Shown piece by piece: positions 34,617 through 43,097 of a stretch of 64,000 bases of DNA (its first letter is position 1; the number at the start of each line of letters is the position of its first letter). The position numbers and the translations under genes were made by a program. Origin of the DNA: Sphingobium sp. D43FB (GTDB lineage Bacteria > Pseudomonadota > Alphaproteobacteria > Sphingomonadales > Sphingomonadaceae); contig NZ_NMUA01000011.1 of NCBI RefSeq assembly GCF_002312805.1, positions 1 to 64,000 on the forward strand, written 5' to 3'. The notes under the pieces are model-generated. The model made no database searches and had not been told where the DNA came from. It saw only the letters and a program-made list of their open reading frames with translations.

Positions 34617-35618
34617 TCAGGCGAAGAGCTTGTCGCGGATGATGCCGAGATCGGCTTCGGGGCGGGCGCCCCAGTGGGAGATGACTTCTGCGGCGGCGGC
34701 GGCGCCCAGCGCCAGGCAATCCTCGACCCCGCGCCCGTCGATATGGGCGGCGAGGAAGCCTGCGGCGAACAGGTCGCCCGCGCCGGTCGTATCGATGATC
34801 TCCGTCACGGGCGCAGCGGGCGCTTCGTAGCGGACGCCATCGACGATCGCGACGGCGCCCTTTTCACTGCGCGTCGAGACCAGCACCGGCACCTTGTCCG
34901 CGAACAGGGCCAGCGCCTTGTCAAAGCCCTCGACCGCGGCGAGCGACTGGATTTCGCCCTCGTTCGAGAAGAGGATGTCGATCTGGCCATTGTCGATCAG
35001 GTCGAGGAAATCGGCGCGGTGGCGGTCGATCACGAAATTGTCGGACAGGGTGAAGGCGACCTTGCGCCCCGCGCCGCGTGCGGCGTCGATCGCGGCGCGC
35101 ATTGCGGCGCGTGGCTGTTCGGGATCCCAGAGATAGCCTTCGAGATAGAGGATGCCCGCCGAGCGGATGAGGTCGAGGTCGAGCGCGGCTTCGGGGAGGA
35201 ATTGCGAGGCACCCAGAAAGGTGTTCATCGTCCGCTGCGCATCGGGCGTTACCAGGATCAGGCAGCGCGCGGTCGGGATGTCGCCGGTGGCGGCGGGCGT
35301 GTCGAACCGGATGCCGAGCGCGCGGACGTCATGCGCGAACACGTCGCCCAGCTGATCGTCATTGACCTGACCGATGAAACCGCAGCTTTTGCCGAGCGCG
35401 GCAAGGCCCGCCAGCGTGTTGGCGGCCGATCCGCCGCTGATTTCCTTGGCCTGGCCCATGTCGGCATAAAGGCTTTCCGCCATGTCGGCGTCGATCAGCT
35501 GCATGCCGCCCTTGGTCAGCGCATGTTCGGCGAGGAAGGCGTCATCGCTGCGCGCCAGAACGTCGACGATGGCGTTGCCGATGGCGACGACATCCAATGT
35601 GGGGGCGGGAGAGGTCAC
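34617..35618 (-). CDS. PfkB-family carbohydrate kinase, probable adenosine kinase
   Basis: A 333-residue ribokinase-fold protein. The anion-hole/catalytic motif is IIDTTGAGDLFAAGFL; the N-terminal GNAIVDVLA and SGGSAANTLAGLAALG are the PfkB type 1 signature, and FSNEGEI is the magnesium region. The resemblance is to the alphaproteobacterial adenosine/sugar kinase group; I cannot separate adenosine kinase from other nucleoside or sugar kinases by eye. Monocistronic and convergent with the flippase. Confidence 0.85.
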   Translation of the reverse strand: MTSPAPTLDVVAIGNAIVDVLARSDDAFLAEHALTKGGMQLIDADMAESLYADMGQAKEISGGSAANTLAGLAALGKSCGFIGQVNDDQLGDVFAHDVRALGIRFDTPAATGDIPTARCLILVTPDAQRTMNTFLGASQFLPEAALDLDLIRSAGILYLEGYLWDPEQPRAAMRAAIDAARGAGRKVAFTLSDNFVIDRHRADFLDLIDNGQIDILFSNEGEIQSLAAVEGFDKALALFADKVPVLVSTRSEKGAVAIVDGVRYEAPAAPVTEIIDTTGAGDLFAAGFLAAHIDGRGVEDCLALGAAAAAEVISHWGARPEADLGIIRDKLFA

Positions 35619-35756
35619 GCAAATTCCTTGGGTCAGAGAAGAATGAAAATCCCGCCGTCTCTATAGGCGCGGCCCGTGCGGTGCAACCGGGGCTGATGGA
35701 GGCGGCGATGAGAGGGGGCGATTGACGGCGATGGCCGGGGCGCGGATAGTCGCCCC

Positions 35757-36422
35757 ATGTTCCTGACCGCTGCGCTGCGCGCCTTCCCCTCTCTGTTCCA
35801 TGGCGCGGCATTGCGGCTGCTGTTCAAGACGCTGGCGCTGACGCTGCTCCTCTTCGCGGCGCTGGGCGGGGGCATATGGGCGGGCTTTCATGCACTACGG
35901 CTCCATTATGGCTGGGGTGGAGGGGGTTTGGCCGAAGCGACGGCGACCGCGCTGGCGGTGGTGGCGCTTGGCTGGCTGTTGTTCCGGGCGACGGCGATGG
36001 CGGTGATGGGCCTGTTCGCCGACGACATCGTCGAAGCGGTCGAGCGCCAATCCTATCCTGCTGCTGCCGCCATGGCGCGGCCAGTGGGCTGGGGGCGCAG
36101 CGGACGCTATGCGCTGGCCTCGGTGCGCCGCACGCTGGGGTGGAATTTGCTGGCGCTGCCCGCCTATCTGCTGCTGCTGGTGACCGGGGTGGGGACGATC
36201 GGGCTGTTCCTGGCGCTCAACGCCTATCTGCTGGGGCGCGACATGGCCGATATGGTCGAACCGCGTCATCCCGCGCTGCCGCCGATCGGACGGGGCAGCC
36301 GCTGGCTGATGGGGCTGTTGTCGGCGATCGCCTTCCTGGTGCCGCTGGTCAACCTGCTTGCACCGATCTGGAGCGCGGCTATGGCGGTGCATATGCTGCA
36401 TGGCCAAAGGAAATCCGCATGA
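35757..36422 (+). CDS. EI24/CysZ-like membrane protein
   Basis: A 221-residue protein with four to five hydrophobic segments. The pattern FPSLFHGAALRLLFK near the start and RRTLGWNLLALPAYLLLLV in the middle fits the EI24 domain (PF07264), which includes the sulfate permease CysZ and related proteins. Role uncertain. It ends in an ATGA overlap with a lipoprotein gene. Confidence 0.75.
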   Translation: MFLTAALRAFPSLFHGAALRLLFKTLALTLLLFAALGGGIWAGFHALRLHYGWGGGGLAEATATALAVVALGWLLFRATAMAVMGLFADDIVEAVERQSYPAAAAMARPVGWGRSGRYALASVRRTLGWNLLALPAYLLLLVTGVGTIGLFLALNAYLLGRDMADMVEPRHPALPPIGRGSRWLMGLLSAIAFLVPLVNLLAPIWSAAMAVHMLHGQRKSA

Positions 36423-36790
36423 CATCCCTGCGCCCCGCGCTGGCGGCGCTGCTGTCGCTGCCGCTTGCCGCCTGTGGCGCGGGCACGGTGGTCCCGCGCA
36501 TCGGCACGCCCGCCCCCGCCGGTCCCCCCGCCAGCGCCTTTGCCAAGCAAGGCCCGTTGATGGGCTCGGATGCAGGCGCGCTGACCCGGATGTTCGGCAC
36601 GCCCCGGCTCGACATTCGCGAAACCACGGTGCGCAAACTGCAATTCGCCAATGGCCGCTGCGTGCTCGACGCCTATCTTTATTCGCCCGCGCGGGGAAAA
36701 GAGCCGGTGGTGACGCATGTGGACGCCCGAACGCCGACCGGATCGGACGTCGATCCGGCCGCCTGCGCGACGGCGCTGCGGGCGAAATAA
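36419..36790 (+). CDS. Small lipoprotein
   Basis: A 123-residue protein with a lipoprotein signal: a hydrophobic stretch then LAAC (cysteine ~19), so the mature chain is membrane-anchored. The rest is Ala/Pro-rich followed by a compact domain (GPLMGSDAGALTRMFGTPRL) with two cysteines. I do not recognise a family; sphingomonads often carry this EI24-lipoprotein pair. It is coupled to the EI24 gene by an ATGA overlap. Confidence 0.72.
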   Translation: MTSLRPALAALLSLPLAACGAGTVVPRIGTPAPAGPPASAFAKQGPLMGSDAGALTRMFGTPRLDIRETTVRKLQFANGRCVLDAYLYSPARGKEPVVTHVDARTPTGSDVDPAACATALRAK

Positions 36791-36795
36791 ACGGC

Positions 36796-37078
36796 GATCA
36801 GGGTCACAGGGTTGAAGTTCACGCCGTTGCAGGGCTGGGTTTTGCTGGGGTTGTGGGCGCAATAGCCATGGTGACGTACCGCCGACGCGACAGCGAAGCC
36901 GCTGCAAGGTCACAGCAACGCGCCGCCCACGCGACGGGGACGCGCCAGATGGGTCACAGTGGCGCGACGATTTGGGGGGCATTGGCAGGGGGTGGCTAGG
37001 GCGGAGGGCGTGCGGGTCCATCCGACACGATAAATCAGAGGAAATCCTACATTGGAAGGGGAATAGGATTTGGGGGGC
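36796..37078 (-). repeat. Dispersed intergenic element, copy 2 (inverted relative to copy 1)
   Basis: This ~283-base stretch is an inverted, diverged copy of 27299-27592. Both ends match: GTAGGATTTCCTCTG-type sequence near 37036-37070 (about 38 of 40 bases against copy 1), and the CAGGGTCACAG...TTGAAGTTCACGCCGTTGCAGG end near 36800. Three GGTCACAG motifs occur at about 36801, 36907 and 36951. It fills most of the 36791-37175 gap; the remainder to 37175 shows nothing I can name. Confidence 0.75.
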
Positions 37079-37175
37079 ACCCGTTCGGATAGGCTTTGCT
37101 CTGGAAGGACGGGAAGGGGTGGACAGCGGACTGGCGGCTATCTGGCACGGCAACGCGGAAAGCTGCCGTGCATTC

Positions 37176-37745
37176 TCAGCGCTCCCAACGCCGTAGCTTA
37201 GCGATCGACTGATCATATAGTGGCTCTAGAGAAGCTATCTGATCGTCACGAAAATGGATTGTTAGAACAAGGTTGCCATACGGCAGGCTGGCCGTGCACA
37301 GTCCCGACTGCGAGTCTCCGCTCAAAACGAAGCAACTTGCCAGCGACGCAGGCGATTTTTGCTCCGCCGCCGTTGGTAGATCATAAGTCCAGAAAACGCC
37401 GTCACTCACCTTGTGCAGTGACAGCCCTCGCCATGACATTGAGAGAGCAGCGCAAACGGTCGAATTGATCCGTGCTTCTGTTCCAGCCGCGCGGGCACAC
37501 ATACGCATCTTACTCGCTACCTCGATCAGGTTTCGATCAGGCCGGGCCGCTTCCGGGTTGAGGTAGAAGGAAAAGCCATCCTGCGGATTAAGCGCTGGCA
37601 GAAAGAACGGTGCATCGCTGTCTGAAATGTTATGGAGCTTGGGGATGTCGAAGACACGCCCTTCCAGTTTTCGTTGAGTCGAGGCGGAGCAAGCGCAGAG
37701 TAGTCCGGCGATAACTAACGCAGCGGGGGTGGAAAATTTGTCCAT
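37176..37745 (-). CDS. Putative lipoprotein, unknown function
   Basis: About 189 residues. The lipoprotein signal peptide MDKFSTPAALVIAGLLCACS has a lipobox LCAC (cysteine ~19). The mature part has five or more cysteines (KMRMCARAAG, STVCAALS, SCFVLSG, LCTASLPYG) that could form disulfides in the periplasm. No family recognised. Base composition is visibly lower in GC and richer in A/T-ending codons than the neighbours, which suggests recent acquisition. ATG 37745 is used over 37781 because it gives a normal signal peptide. Confidence 0.6.
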   Translation of the reverse strand: MDKFSTPAALVIAGLLCACSASTQRKLEGRVFDIPKLHNISDSDAPFFLPALNPQDGFSFYLNPEAARPDRNLIEVASKMRMCARAAGTEARINSTVCAALSMSWRGLSLHKVSDGVFWTYDLPTAAEQKSPASLASCFVLSGDSQSGLCTASLPYGNLVLTIHFRDDQIASLEPLYDQSIAKLRRWER

Positions 37746-37833
37746 GCTGGCACGCCATATAGTGTTGACCAATGTCCACAATCGGCGAGAGCGTGCGCGA
37801 TTTGCAATGGCAAAAAATGGTCGTCGGCCGACC

Positions 37834-38094
37834 TTAAGTTCGGCGTGGGAGCACCATGCTCAATATTCCGCTGCTCGCGATCACAAAGCACATTCCAAGA
37901 AATAGAATTTGCGTGAGGGGGCGCGTTCCAAATTCATCATCCGTGCCGCTTTGAATGTCGACATAATATCCTGCGGCAACAGCAAGGGTGGGTAGCACCG
38001 ACGCTGCGGTCCAAATCACCATCCGCTGTTTCCAGACGAGCCAGAAGACAAGCATACCCCATATTACGAAGATGATCATACCTAAGCCCATCAA
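37834..38094 (-). CDS. Small membrane protein, unknown function
   Basis: An 86-residue protein with three hydrophobic segments (starting IIFVIWGMLVFWLVW, then AASVLPTLAVAAGYY, then LFLGMCFVIASSGILSM). No family recognised. It has the same low-GC character as the neighbouring lipoprotein gene and may share its origin. Confidence 0.5.
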   Translation of the reverse strand: MMGLGMIIFVIWGMLVFWLVWKQRMVIWTAASVLPTLAVAAGYYVDIQSGTDDEFGTRPLTQILFLGMCFVIASSGILSMVLPRRT

Positions 38095-38188
38095 GGCGAA
38101 TTTAGCAGGGCCGGGCGTGATGCGGAAGGGCTGCTTTCGGTGCGCTAATTCTGCCTAGCAAAAGACCGACTTTGCTCGCTTTTGGTCA

Positions 38189-38302
38189 TCCTCCCCTGGC
38201 AGGGGAGGTGGCAGGGCGTAGCTCTGACGGAGGGGTGTTACCCTATCGAGGGGGCGACACCCCTCCACCACTTCGTGGTCCCCCTCCCCTTCCAGGGGAG
38301 GA
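38189..38302. repeat. Sphingomonad palindromic repeat (family E)
   Basis: Two short hairpins (TCCTCCCCTGGCAGGGGAGG at 38189-38208 and CCTCCCCTTCCAGGGGAGGA at 38283-38302) face each other and flank a GACGGAGGGGTG / CACCCCTCC palindrome. The whole block is a composite inverted repeat. The thiC insertion at 51227-51304 belongs to the same family. Confidence 0.82.
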
Positions 38303-38338
38303 TTTTAGGCTTAAGGCGGGGTGGCGCTTTGTCTGCTT

Positions 38339-38523
38339 TTAGCCCTCTCCCGTCTTCACGGGTTCAAACGAGTCACGTGCCTCGTTTGAAGGTTGGGGGA
38401 GGGTCTTGCTTCCGGTCCGGTGCGTCCTCAGAAAGACAGAAAGACCCTCACCGACTGCGACTAGGCAGCAGGCTGCCAAGTCTTCGTAGCCTCTCCCGCG
38501 AAGGCGGGAGAGGGCGAGGTTGC
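38339..38523. repeat. Second composite repeat before kdsA
   Basis: A block with CCCTCTCCCGTCTTCACGGG near the left end and CCTCTCCCGCGAAGGCGGGAGAGGGCGAGG at the right end (~38492-38521), which forms a strong hairpin (CTCTCCCGC / GCGGGAGAG), and an AGGCAGCAGGCTGCC palindrome in between. With the preceding element it fills the 38095-38532 gap; no gene is visible there. Confidence 0.65.
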
Positions 38524-38532
38524 GTCTAGGCC

Positions 38533-39369
38533 TTACCCCTTCACCACTTCGTCGATCGCTTTCAGCTTCGCGAGCATGGGCGCGACCCAGTCCAGCGGGA
38601 GCATGACCGGGCCGTCGGAGGGGGCGTTGTCGGGGTCTTGGTGGGCTTCGGCAAAGATCGCCGCGACGCCTGCCGCGATCGCGCTGCGGGCTAGCAGCGG
38701 CGCATATTCGCGTTGGCCGCCGGATGCTGAGCCGAGGCCGCCGGGCTGTTGCACCGAATGGGTGGCGTCGAACACGACCGGATAGCCGGTCTCGCCCATG
38801 ACGGGCAGGGCGCGCATGTCGCTGACTAAAGTGTTGTAGCCGAAACTCGCGCCGCGCTCGGTCAGCAGGATGCGGTCATTGCCGGTCGAGGCGACCTTTT
38901 GCGCGACCGCCGCCATGTCCCAGGGGGCCATAAACTGCCCCTTCTTGACGTTGATGACCGCGCCCGTCCGCCCGGCCGCGAGCAGCAGGTCGGTCTGGCG
39001 GCAGAGGAACGCCGGGATTTGGAGGATGTCGACCGCCTGCGCGGCGGCCGCCACCTGGCCCGCATCATGCACGTCGGTCAGGACCGGGCAGCCGAGCGTC
39101 GCCTTGACCTCCGCGAGGATGGCGAGGCCTGCGTCGATGCCGACGCCGCGCTGGCCTGACACGGATGTCCGGTTCGCCTTGTCGAAACTGCTTTTGAAGA
39201 TGAAGGGCACGCCCGCTTGCCGCGCGATCTGCGCCAGCGCATCGGCCATGAACAGCGCATGGTCGCGGCTTTCGATCTGACAGGGGCCGGAAATGAGGAC
39301 GAAGGGCAGGTCGTTGCCGAAGGTGACGGAACCGACAGAGATATGGTTTGGGCTGGTCATGGCGCTCAT
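38533..39369 (-). CDS. kdsA: 3-deoxy-8-phosphooctulonate synthase (KDO-8-P synthase)
   Basis: A 278-residue DAHP-synthase-type TIM barrel: [15 protein letters not shown] (PEP binding), [37 protein letters not shown] and [12 protein letters not shown] are all KdsA landmarks. It condenses PEP and arabinose-5-phosphate to KDO-8-phosphate for lipopolysaccharide. The start MSAMTSPNH at 39369 forms an ATGA overlap with the PLA2-like gene upstream; the ATG at 39360 is the alternative. Confidence 0.95.
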   Translation of the reverse strand: MSAMTSPNHISVGSVTFGNDLPFVLISGPCQIESRDHALFMADALAQIARQAGVPFIFKSSFDKANRTSVSGQRGVGIDAGLAILAEVKATLGCPVLTDVHDAGQVAAAAQAVDILQIPAFLCRQTDLLLAAGRTGAVINVKKGQFMAPWDMAAVAQKVASTGNDRILLTERGASFGYNTLVSDMRALPVMGETGYPVVFDATHSVQQPGGLGSASGGQREYAPLLARSAIAAGVAAIFAEAHQDPDNAPSDGPVMLPLDWVAPMLAKLKAIDEVVKG

Positions 39370-39659
39370 TTGGGCGCTTTGGCGAAGCGGCGCAACAATT
39401 GCCCGCGCCACAGGCCCTTGCCCGGATGATAGTTCCAGCAGAACCAGCCAAAGGCGAGGCAGGCGATGAGGGACGGCAAAGCCATCGGATCACCCTCTCC
39501 CTTCATATGGCGGTAAAAGGCCATGTCGGCACGCCAGCGGTCCCGCTCGCTGCCGCCGCCATTAATGCCATAGGCATTGTCATGGCGACGACAGCCGATG
39601 TTTCGGTTGTATTTGCGATGGTCTATGAAATAGCAATAGTCGCGTTCGGGTGTGCTCAT
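39366..39659 (-). CDS. Small protein with a phospholipase-A2-like C-x-x-H-D-x-x-Y motif
   Basis: A 97-residue protein. The N-terminal half reads [20 protein letters not shown] and then DNAYG, with the His-Asp pair and Tyr of the phospholipase A2 fold (CxxHDxxY) and a second cysteine partner in DYC. Residues ~58-78 form one hydrophobic helix ([15 protein letters not shown]) followed by a basic tail. Short proteins with this motif are present in many alphaproteobacteria, usually unnamed; phospholipase activity is inference only. There is no calcium-loop glycine motif visible. It starts the chain that includes kdsA. Confidence 0.6.
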   Translation of the reverse strand: MSTPERDYCYFIDHRKYNRNIGCRRHDNAYGINGGGSERDRWRADMAFYRHMKGEGDPMALPSLIACLAFGWFCWNYHPGKGLWRGQLLRRFAKAPK

Positions 39660-39680
39660 GCCCCGATTAGGGCTGGGTCA

Positions 39681-40817
39681 GTGCAAAAGTTCAAGCGTAA
39701 AGTCTTCTACCTCGGCGGTTTCGATCCGCGCGGCGTGCGTTTTTATCATCAGCTCTACCGCGAACAGGCGGCGCGCTATCATAGACTGACGGGGGAGGAT
39801 GTGACCGTCGGCGCGCGGCGGGCCGGGCCGGACGGGTCGCTGGTGTCGGTGCAATGGGACGTTGCCAATGAACAGGCGGGCGTCGCGGTCGATTATGAAT
39901 ATCTGCGCTGGGAAGATTTGATCGCGAAGGTGTGGATCCGCAATCCACTGCCGCTGGCGATGCGGGCGGCGCGGGCCTATGTCGGCCATGCGCGCTTCAT
40001 GCAGTTCGGGCGGATGCGCAAGCTGCGGTCGGGGCCGGTCATCACCATCCTCTATCCGCCGCTGTTCGCGATGCTGATCCCTTTGCTGCTGGCTCTGGTG
40101 CCTGCGCTGTTGCTGTCGCTGCTGTTGCCTTTGTGGGTCAGTGCGCTCGTCGGCATCGGCATCAGCGCGCTGCTGTCGGGGCGCTTGCTGGCCAAGCTGG
40201 TCGTGCCCTGGCTGCTGCGGTTCATGACCTATCATGGCGCGCTGGCCGCCCATGGTCCGGGCGCGGAGCTGGACGCGCGGCTCGATCAGTTTGCCGTCCG
40301 TATCGCAGCGGAACTGGACGGCGATTGGGACGAAGTGCAGATCGTCACGCATAGCGCGGGCACCATATTGGGCATGAGCATATTGCGCCGGGTGTTTGCC
40401 TTGCGCGGCGGCGCGGCGATGCCCGACCATGCCGTCATGGTGGGTATGGGGCAGGTGGTGCCGGTGATCGGCCTGCGCCGCGACGCGCGCTGGTATCATG
40501 ACGATCTGGCGGCGCTGGCGGACAAGGCGTTCCGCTATGTCGATATTTCCTCGCCGCCCGATGGCGCGGCCTATTATAACGTCAATCCGCTGCGCCTTGT
40601 CGCGGATCAATATGCCGCGCGGGTGGACATGCTATCGCCGCGCTTCCATCTCTTCTATCAGCCGGACAATTATCATGGCGGCTGGTCGAACAAATATGAG
40701 GCGCATTTCGACTATCTGCGCGTGGGCGACCGGCTTTCGCCGCTCGATTTCATCAGCTTGACCGCTGGCCCGCGCACCGTGGACGAAGCTGTCGCCGCTT
40801 TCAGGACGATTCCTTGA
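39681..40817 (+). CDS. Membrane protein with alpha/beta-hydrolase-like serine motif
   Basis: About 378 residues. Two to three hydrophobic segments (residues ~118-170, with LLLALVPALLLSLLLPLWV) lie between a soluble N-terminal region and a C-terminal domain. The C-terminal domain contains IVTHSAGTILGMSIL, a THSAG elbow similar to lipase GxSxG but without the first glycine. A later YHGGWSNKYEAHFDY segment and several Asp/His residues could complete a triad. Function is not established. The start is GTG at 39681. Its stop overlaps the P450 start (TTGA). Confidence 0.65.
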   Translation: MQKFKRKVFYLGGFDPRGVRFYHQLYREQAARYHRLTGEDVTVGARRAGPDGSLVSVQWDVANEQAGVAVDYEYLRWEDLIAKVWIRNPLPLAMRAARAYVGHARFMQFGRMRKLRSGPVITILYPPLFAMLIPLLLALVPALLLSLLLPLWVSALVGIGISALLSGRLLAKLVVPWLLRFMTYHGALAAHGPGAELDARLDQFAVRIAAELDGDWDEVQIVTHSAGTILGMSILRRVFALRGGAAMPDHAVMVGMGQVVPVIGLRRDARWYHDDLAALADKAFRYVDISSPPDGAAYYNVNPLRLVADQYAARVDMLSPRFHLFYQPDNYHGGWSNKYEAHFDYLRVGDRLSPLDFISLTAGPRTVDEAVAAFRTIP

Positions 40818-42187
40818 CCGATCTTTTTACGCCCCCGTATCCGCAGCCGCCCCGCACCAAGCGGGGGCTGATCAAGCGGTTCCTGCGCGGCTGGCATAGC
40901 TGGATCCATGTGCTGTTCGACAAAAGCTATACGATGAAGATGGGCGAGATCCGCCTGCCCGGCCGGACCATGTATATCGCCAATGAACTGCGCCTGGTGG
41001 ACCAGATCTTGCGCGGCGGCACCGCATTCCCCAAGCATAGCGAACTGGTCCGCAATCTCGATCCCCTGATAGGCAACAGCGTCTTTTCCGCCAATGGCAC
41101 AGATTGGGAAAGCCAGCGGGCGATGGTCAATCCCGCCTTTGCCCATACCGCGCTGGGGCGGACCATGCCGCTGATGGTGGCGGCGGCCGACGATCTGCTG
41201 GCGCGGCTTGAGGCGGCCGACCGGGGCCAGCCGGTCGATATCGATCCGATGATGACGCATGTCGCGGCCGACATCATCTTTCGCACGCTGTTTTCGCAGG
41301 CGCTGGACGCGGCGCGATCGAACATCATCCACACCGCCTTCGGCAAGTTTCAGCGGCTGGCGCATAGCGCGTCGATGCTGCGGCTCTACGGCATCCCCGC
41401 CGGTTGGTTCGAAACGCGCTCGAAAGGCCCGGCGCGCGCCATCCATGACGTGTTCCGCCCGATCGTGGAGGCGCGCTATGAGGGCTGGCATGCACGCGGG
41501 GAAGCGCCGCATCGCGACATTCTCCAGTCGCTCATTGAGGCGAAACATCCCGACACCGGGGAATCCTTCACCTGCAACCAGGTGATGGAGCAGGTGTCGA
41601 CCATCTTCCTCGCGGGCCATGAAACATCGGCCAGCACCATGACCTGGGCGCTTTATATGCTCGCCGAATGCCGCCATATTCAGGATCGGGTGCGGGCGGA
41701 AATCAGCGCGGTGGCGGGTGATGCGCCGCTGACCGCGGCGATGCTCAAGGAGATGGGGCAGCTGCGCAATATCTTCCGCGAGACGCTGCGCCTCTATCCG
41801 CCCGTCTCCTTCCTGCCGCGCGAAGTCACCTGTCCCATGGACATGCGCGACAAGCATCTGGAGACTGGATCGATGCTGGTGGTCGCGCCCTGGCTGACGC
41901 AGCGGAACAAGGATAATTGGGCCTGCCCCCATGCCTTCGACCCCGATCGCTTCGATGAACCCGCTAATGCCGACATGGTGAAACAGGCCTGGTTCCCGTT
42001 CGGCCGGGGACCGCGCGTGTGCGTCGGCGCGGGCTTTGCCCAGCAGGAGGTGATGACGGTGATCGCGGCGGTCGTGCGGCGCTTTGCCCTGAGCGTGCCG
42101 CCGGGGTTCAAGCCCGAACCGATCAGCCGCCTGACCATCCGGCCCAGAACGGGTATGCCGTTGTTGTTTGGGCCTGTGGGCGATTAA
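40814..42187 (+). CDS. Cytochrome P450
   Basis: A 457-residue P450. The I-helix motif is FLAGHETSASTMTWAL, the ExxR is ETLRLYPP, the PERF-like DPDRF is present, and the haem-binding loop is FPFGRGPRVCVGAGFA with the ligand cysteine. There is no N-terminal membrane anchor, so it is probably soluble. It resembles bacterial CYP4/CYP102-like fatty-acid or alkane hydroxylases but the substrate is not predictable, and no ferredoxin partner is adjacent. The TTG start at 40814 overlaps the hydrolase stop. Confidence 0.9.
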   Translation: MTDLFTPPYPQPPRTKRGLIKRFLRGWHSWIHVLFDKSYTMKMGEIRLPGRTMYIANELRLVDQILRGGTAFPKHSELVRNLDPLIGNSVFSANGTDWESQRAMVNPAFAHTALGRTMPLMVAAADDLLARLEAADRGQPVDIDPMMTHVAADIIFRTLFSQALDAARSNIIHTAFGKFQRLAHSASMLRLYGIPAGWFETRSKGPARAIHDVFRPIVEARYEGWHARGEAPHRDILQSLIEAKHPDTGESFTCNQVMEQVSTIFLAGHETSASTMTWALYMLAECRHIQDRVRAEISAVAGDAPLTAAMLKEMGQLRNIFRETLRLYPPVSFLPREVTCPMDMRDKHLETGSMLVVAPWLTQRNKDNWACPHAFDPDRFDEPANADMVKQAWFPFGRGPRVCVGAGFAQQEVMTVIAAVVRRFALSVPPGFKPEPISRLTIRPRTGMPLLFGPVGD

Positions 42188-42200
42188 AGGGCGGTGAGGG

Positions 42201-43097
42201 TTACGCCTCTCCCGCCATCTCCTCCTCGGGCACGACATCGACCATTAGGTGCAGGCTTTGCCCGCCGCCGCCGACGAACAGCCCGTCCATCGGCGCGACG
42301 TCGGCATAGTCGCGGCCCATGGCGACGAAGAGATGCCCATCGCCGGTGATGACGCCATTGGTCGGGTCAAAGCCGATCCAGCCGCGCGTTCGCCCGCACC
42401 ACAGCATGACCCAGGCATGCATCGCATCCGCCCCGATCAGGCGCGGCTTGCCGGGCGGCGGATAGGTGCGCAGATAGCCGCTGACATAGGCGGCCGGCAG
42501 CCCGGCGAGGCGCAGCGCCACCACCATGACATGGGCGAAATCCTGGCACACGCCATGGCGCGCGGCAAAGGCATCGGCGACGGGTGTCGCCGCGTCGGTA
42601 CTGCCCGGTTCATACCGAAATTCGGCGCGGATGCGCTGCGCCAGGTCAAGCGCTGCAGCGACGATCGGCCGGTCGGGGGACAGGCCATCGCCGACCCAGG
42701 CGCCGATGTCCGGCAAGAGCGGCGCGCGCACCGAGGCATAGAGATAATGGGCGGGTGCCGCTGGTCCCATGTCGCGTTCGGCCAGCGCCGCCTGTGCCAC
42801 TGCGCCGATGCTGGGATCATCCGCCTGCGGCACGATCGCGCCGCCCTGCACGCCGATGCGGAAGCGGCTTTCGATCGTGAGCTGGCGGATCGGGCTTTCG
42901 ATCACCAGCCGGGCGACATGGACCGGCCAGGCGCCGGGGCGCGAATCGATCGCCGATGGCAGCGGATCGACCTCCAGCGCATAGTCGGATGTCCATTGGC
43001 CCGGCCACGGCGCGGGCCGCAGCCGCAGGTTGAAGCGGGCCAGCCGCATCGGGCTGGCATAGCGCAGGATGGTGCGGTGCCGGACATGGTAGATCAT
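42201..43097 (-). CDS. Transglutaminase-like protein (bacterial transglutaminase N-terminal plus core)
   Basis: A 298-residue protein. It has an N-terminal beta domain (1-110) and a transglutaminase-like core with the complete triad: C184 in HGVCQDFAH, H227 in ADAMHAWVM and D244 in IGFDPTNG. Such proteins may be proteases or amide ligases. It is the last gene of the ATGA-coupled operon with the ATP-grasp/alpha-E and DUF2126 genes. Confidence 0.9.
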   Translation of the reverse strand: MIYHVRHRTILRYASPMRLARFNLRLRPAPWPGQWTSDYALEVDPLPSAIDSRPGAWPVHVARLVIESPIRQLTIESRFRIGVQGGAIVPQADDPSIGAVAQAALAERDMGPAAPAHYLYASVRAPLLPDIGAWVGDGLSPDRPIVAAALDLAQRIRAEFRYEPGSTDAATPVADAFAARHGVCQDFAHVMVVALRLAGLPAAYVSGYLRTYPPPGKPRLIGADAMHAWVMLWCGRTRGWIGFDPTNGVITGDGHLFVAMGRDYADVAPMDGLFVGGGGQSLHLMVDVVPEEEMAGEA

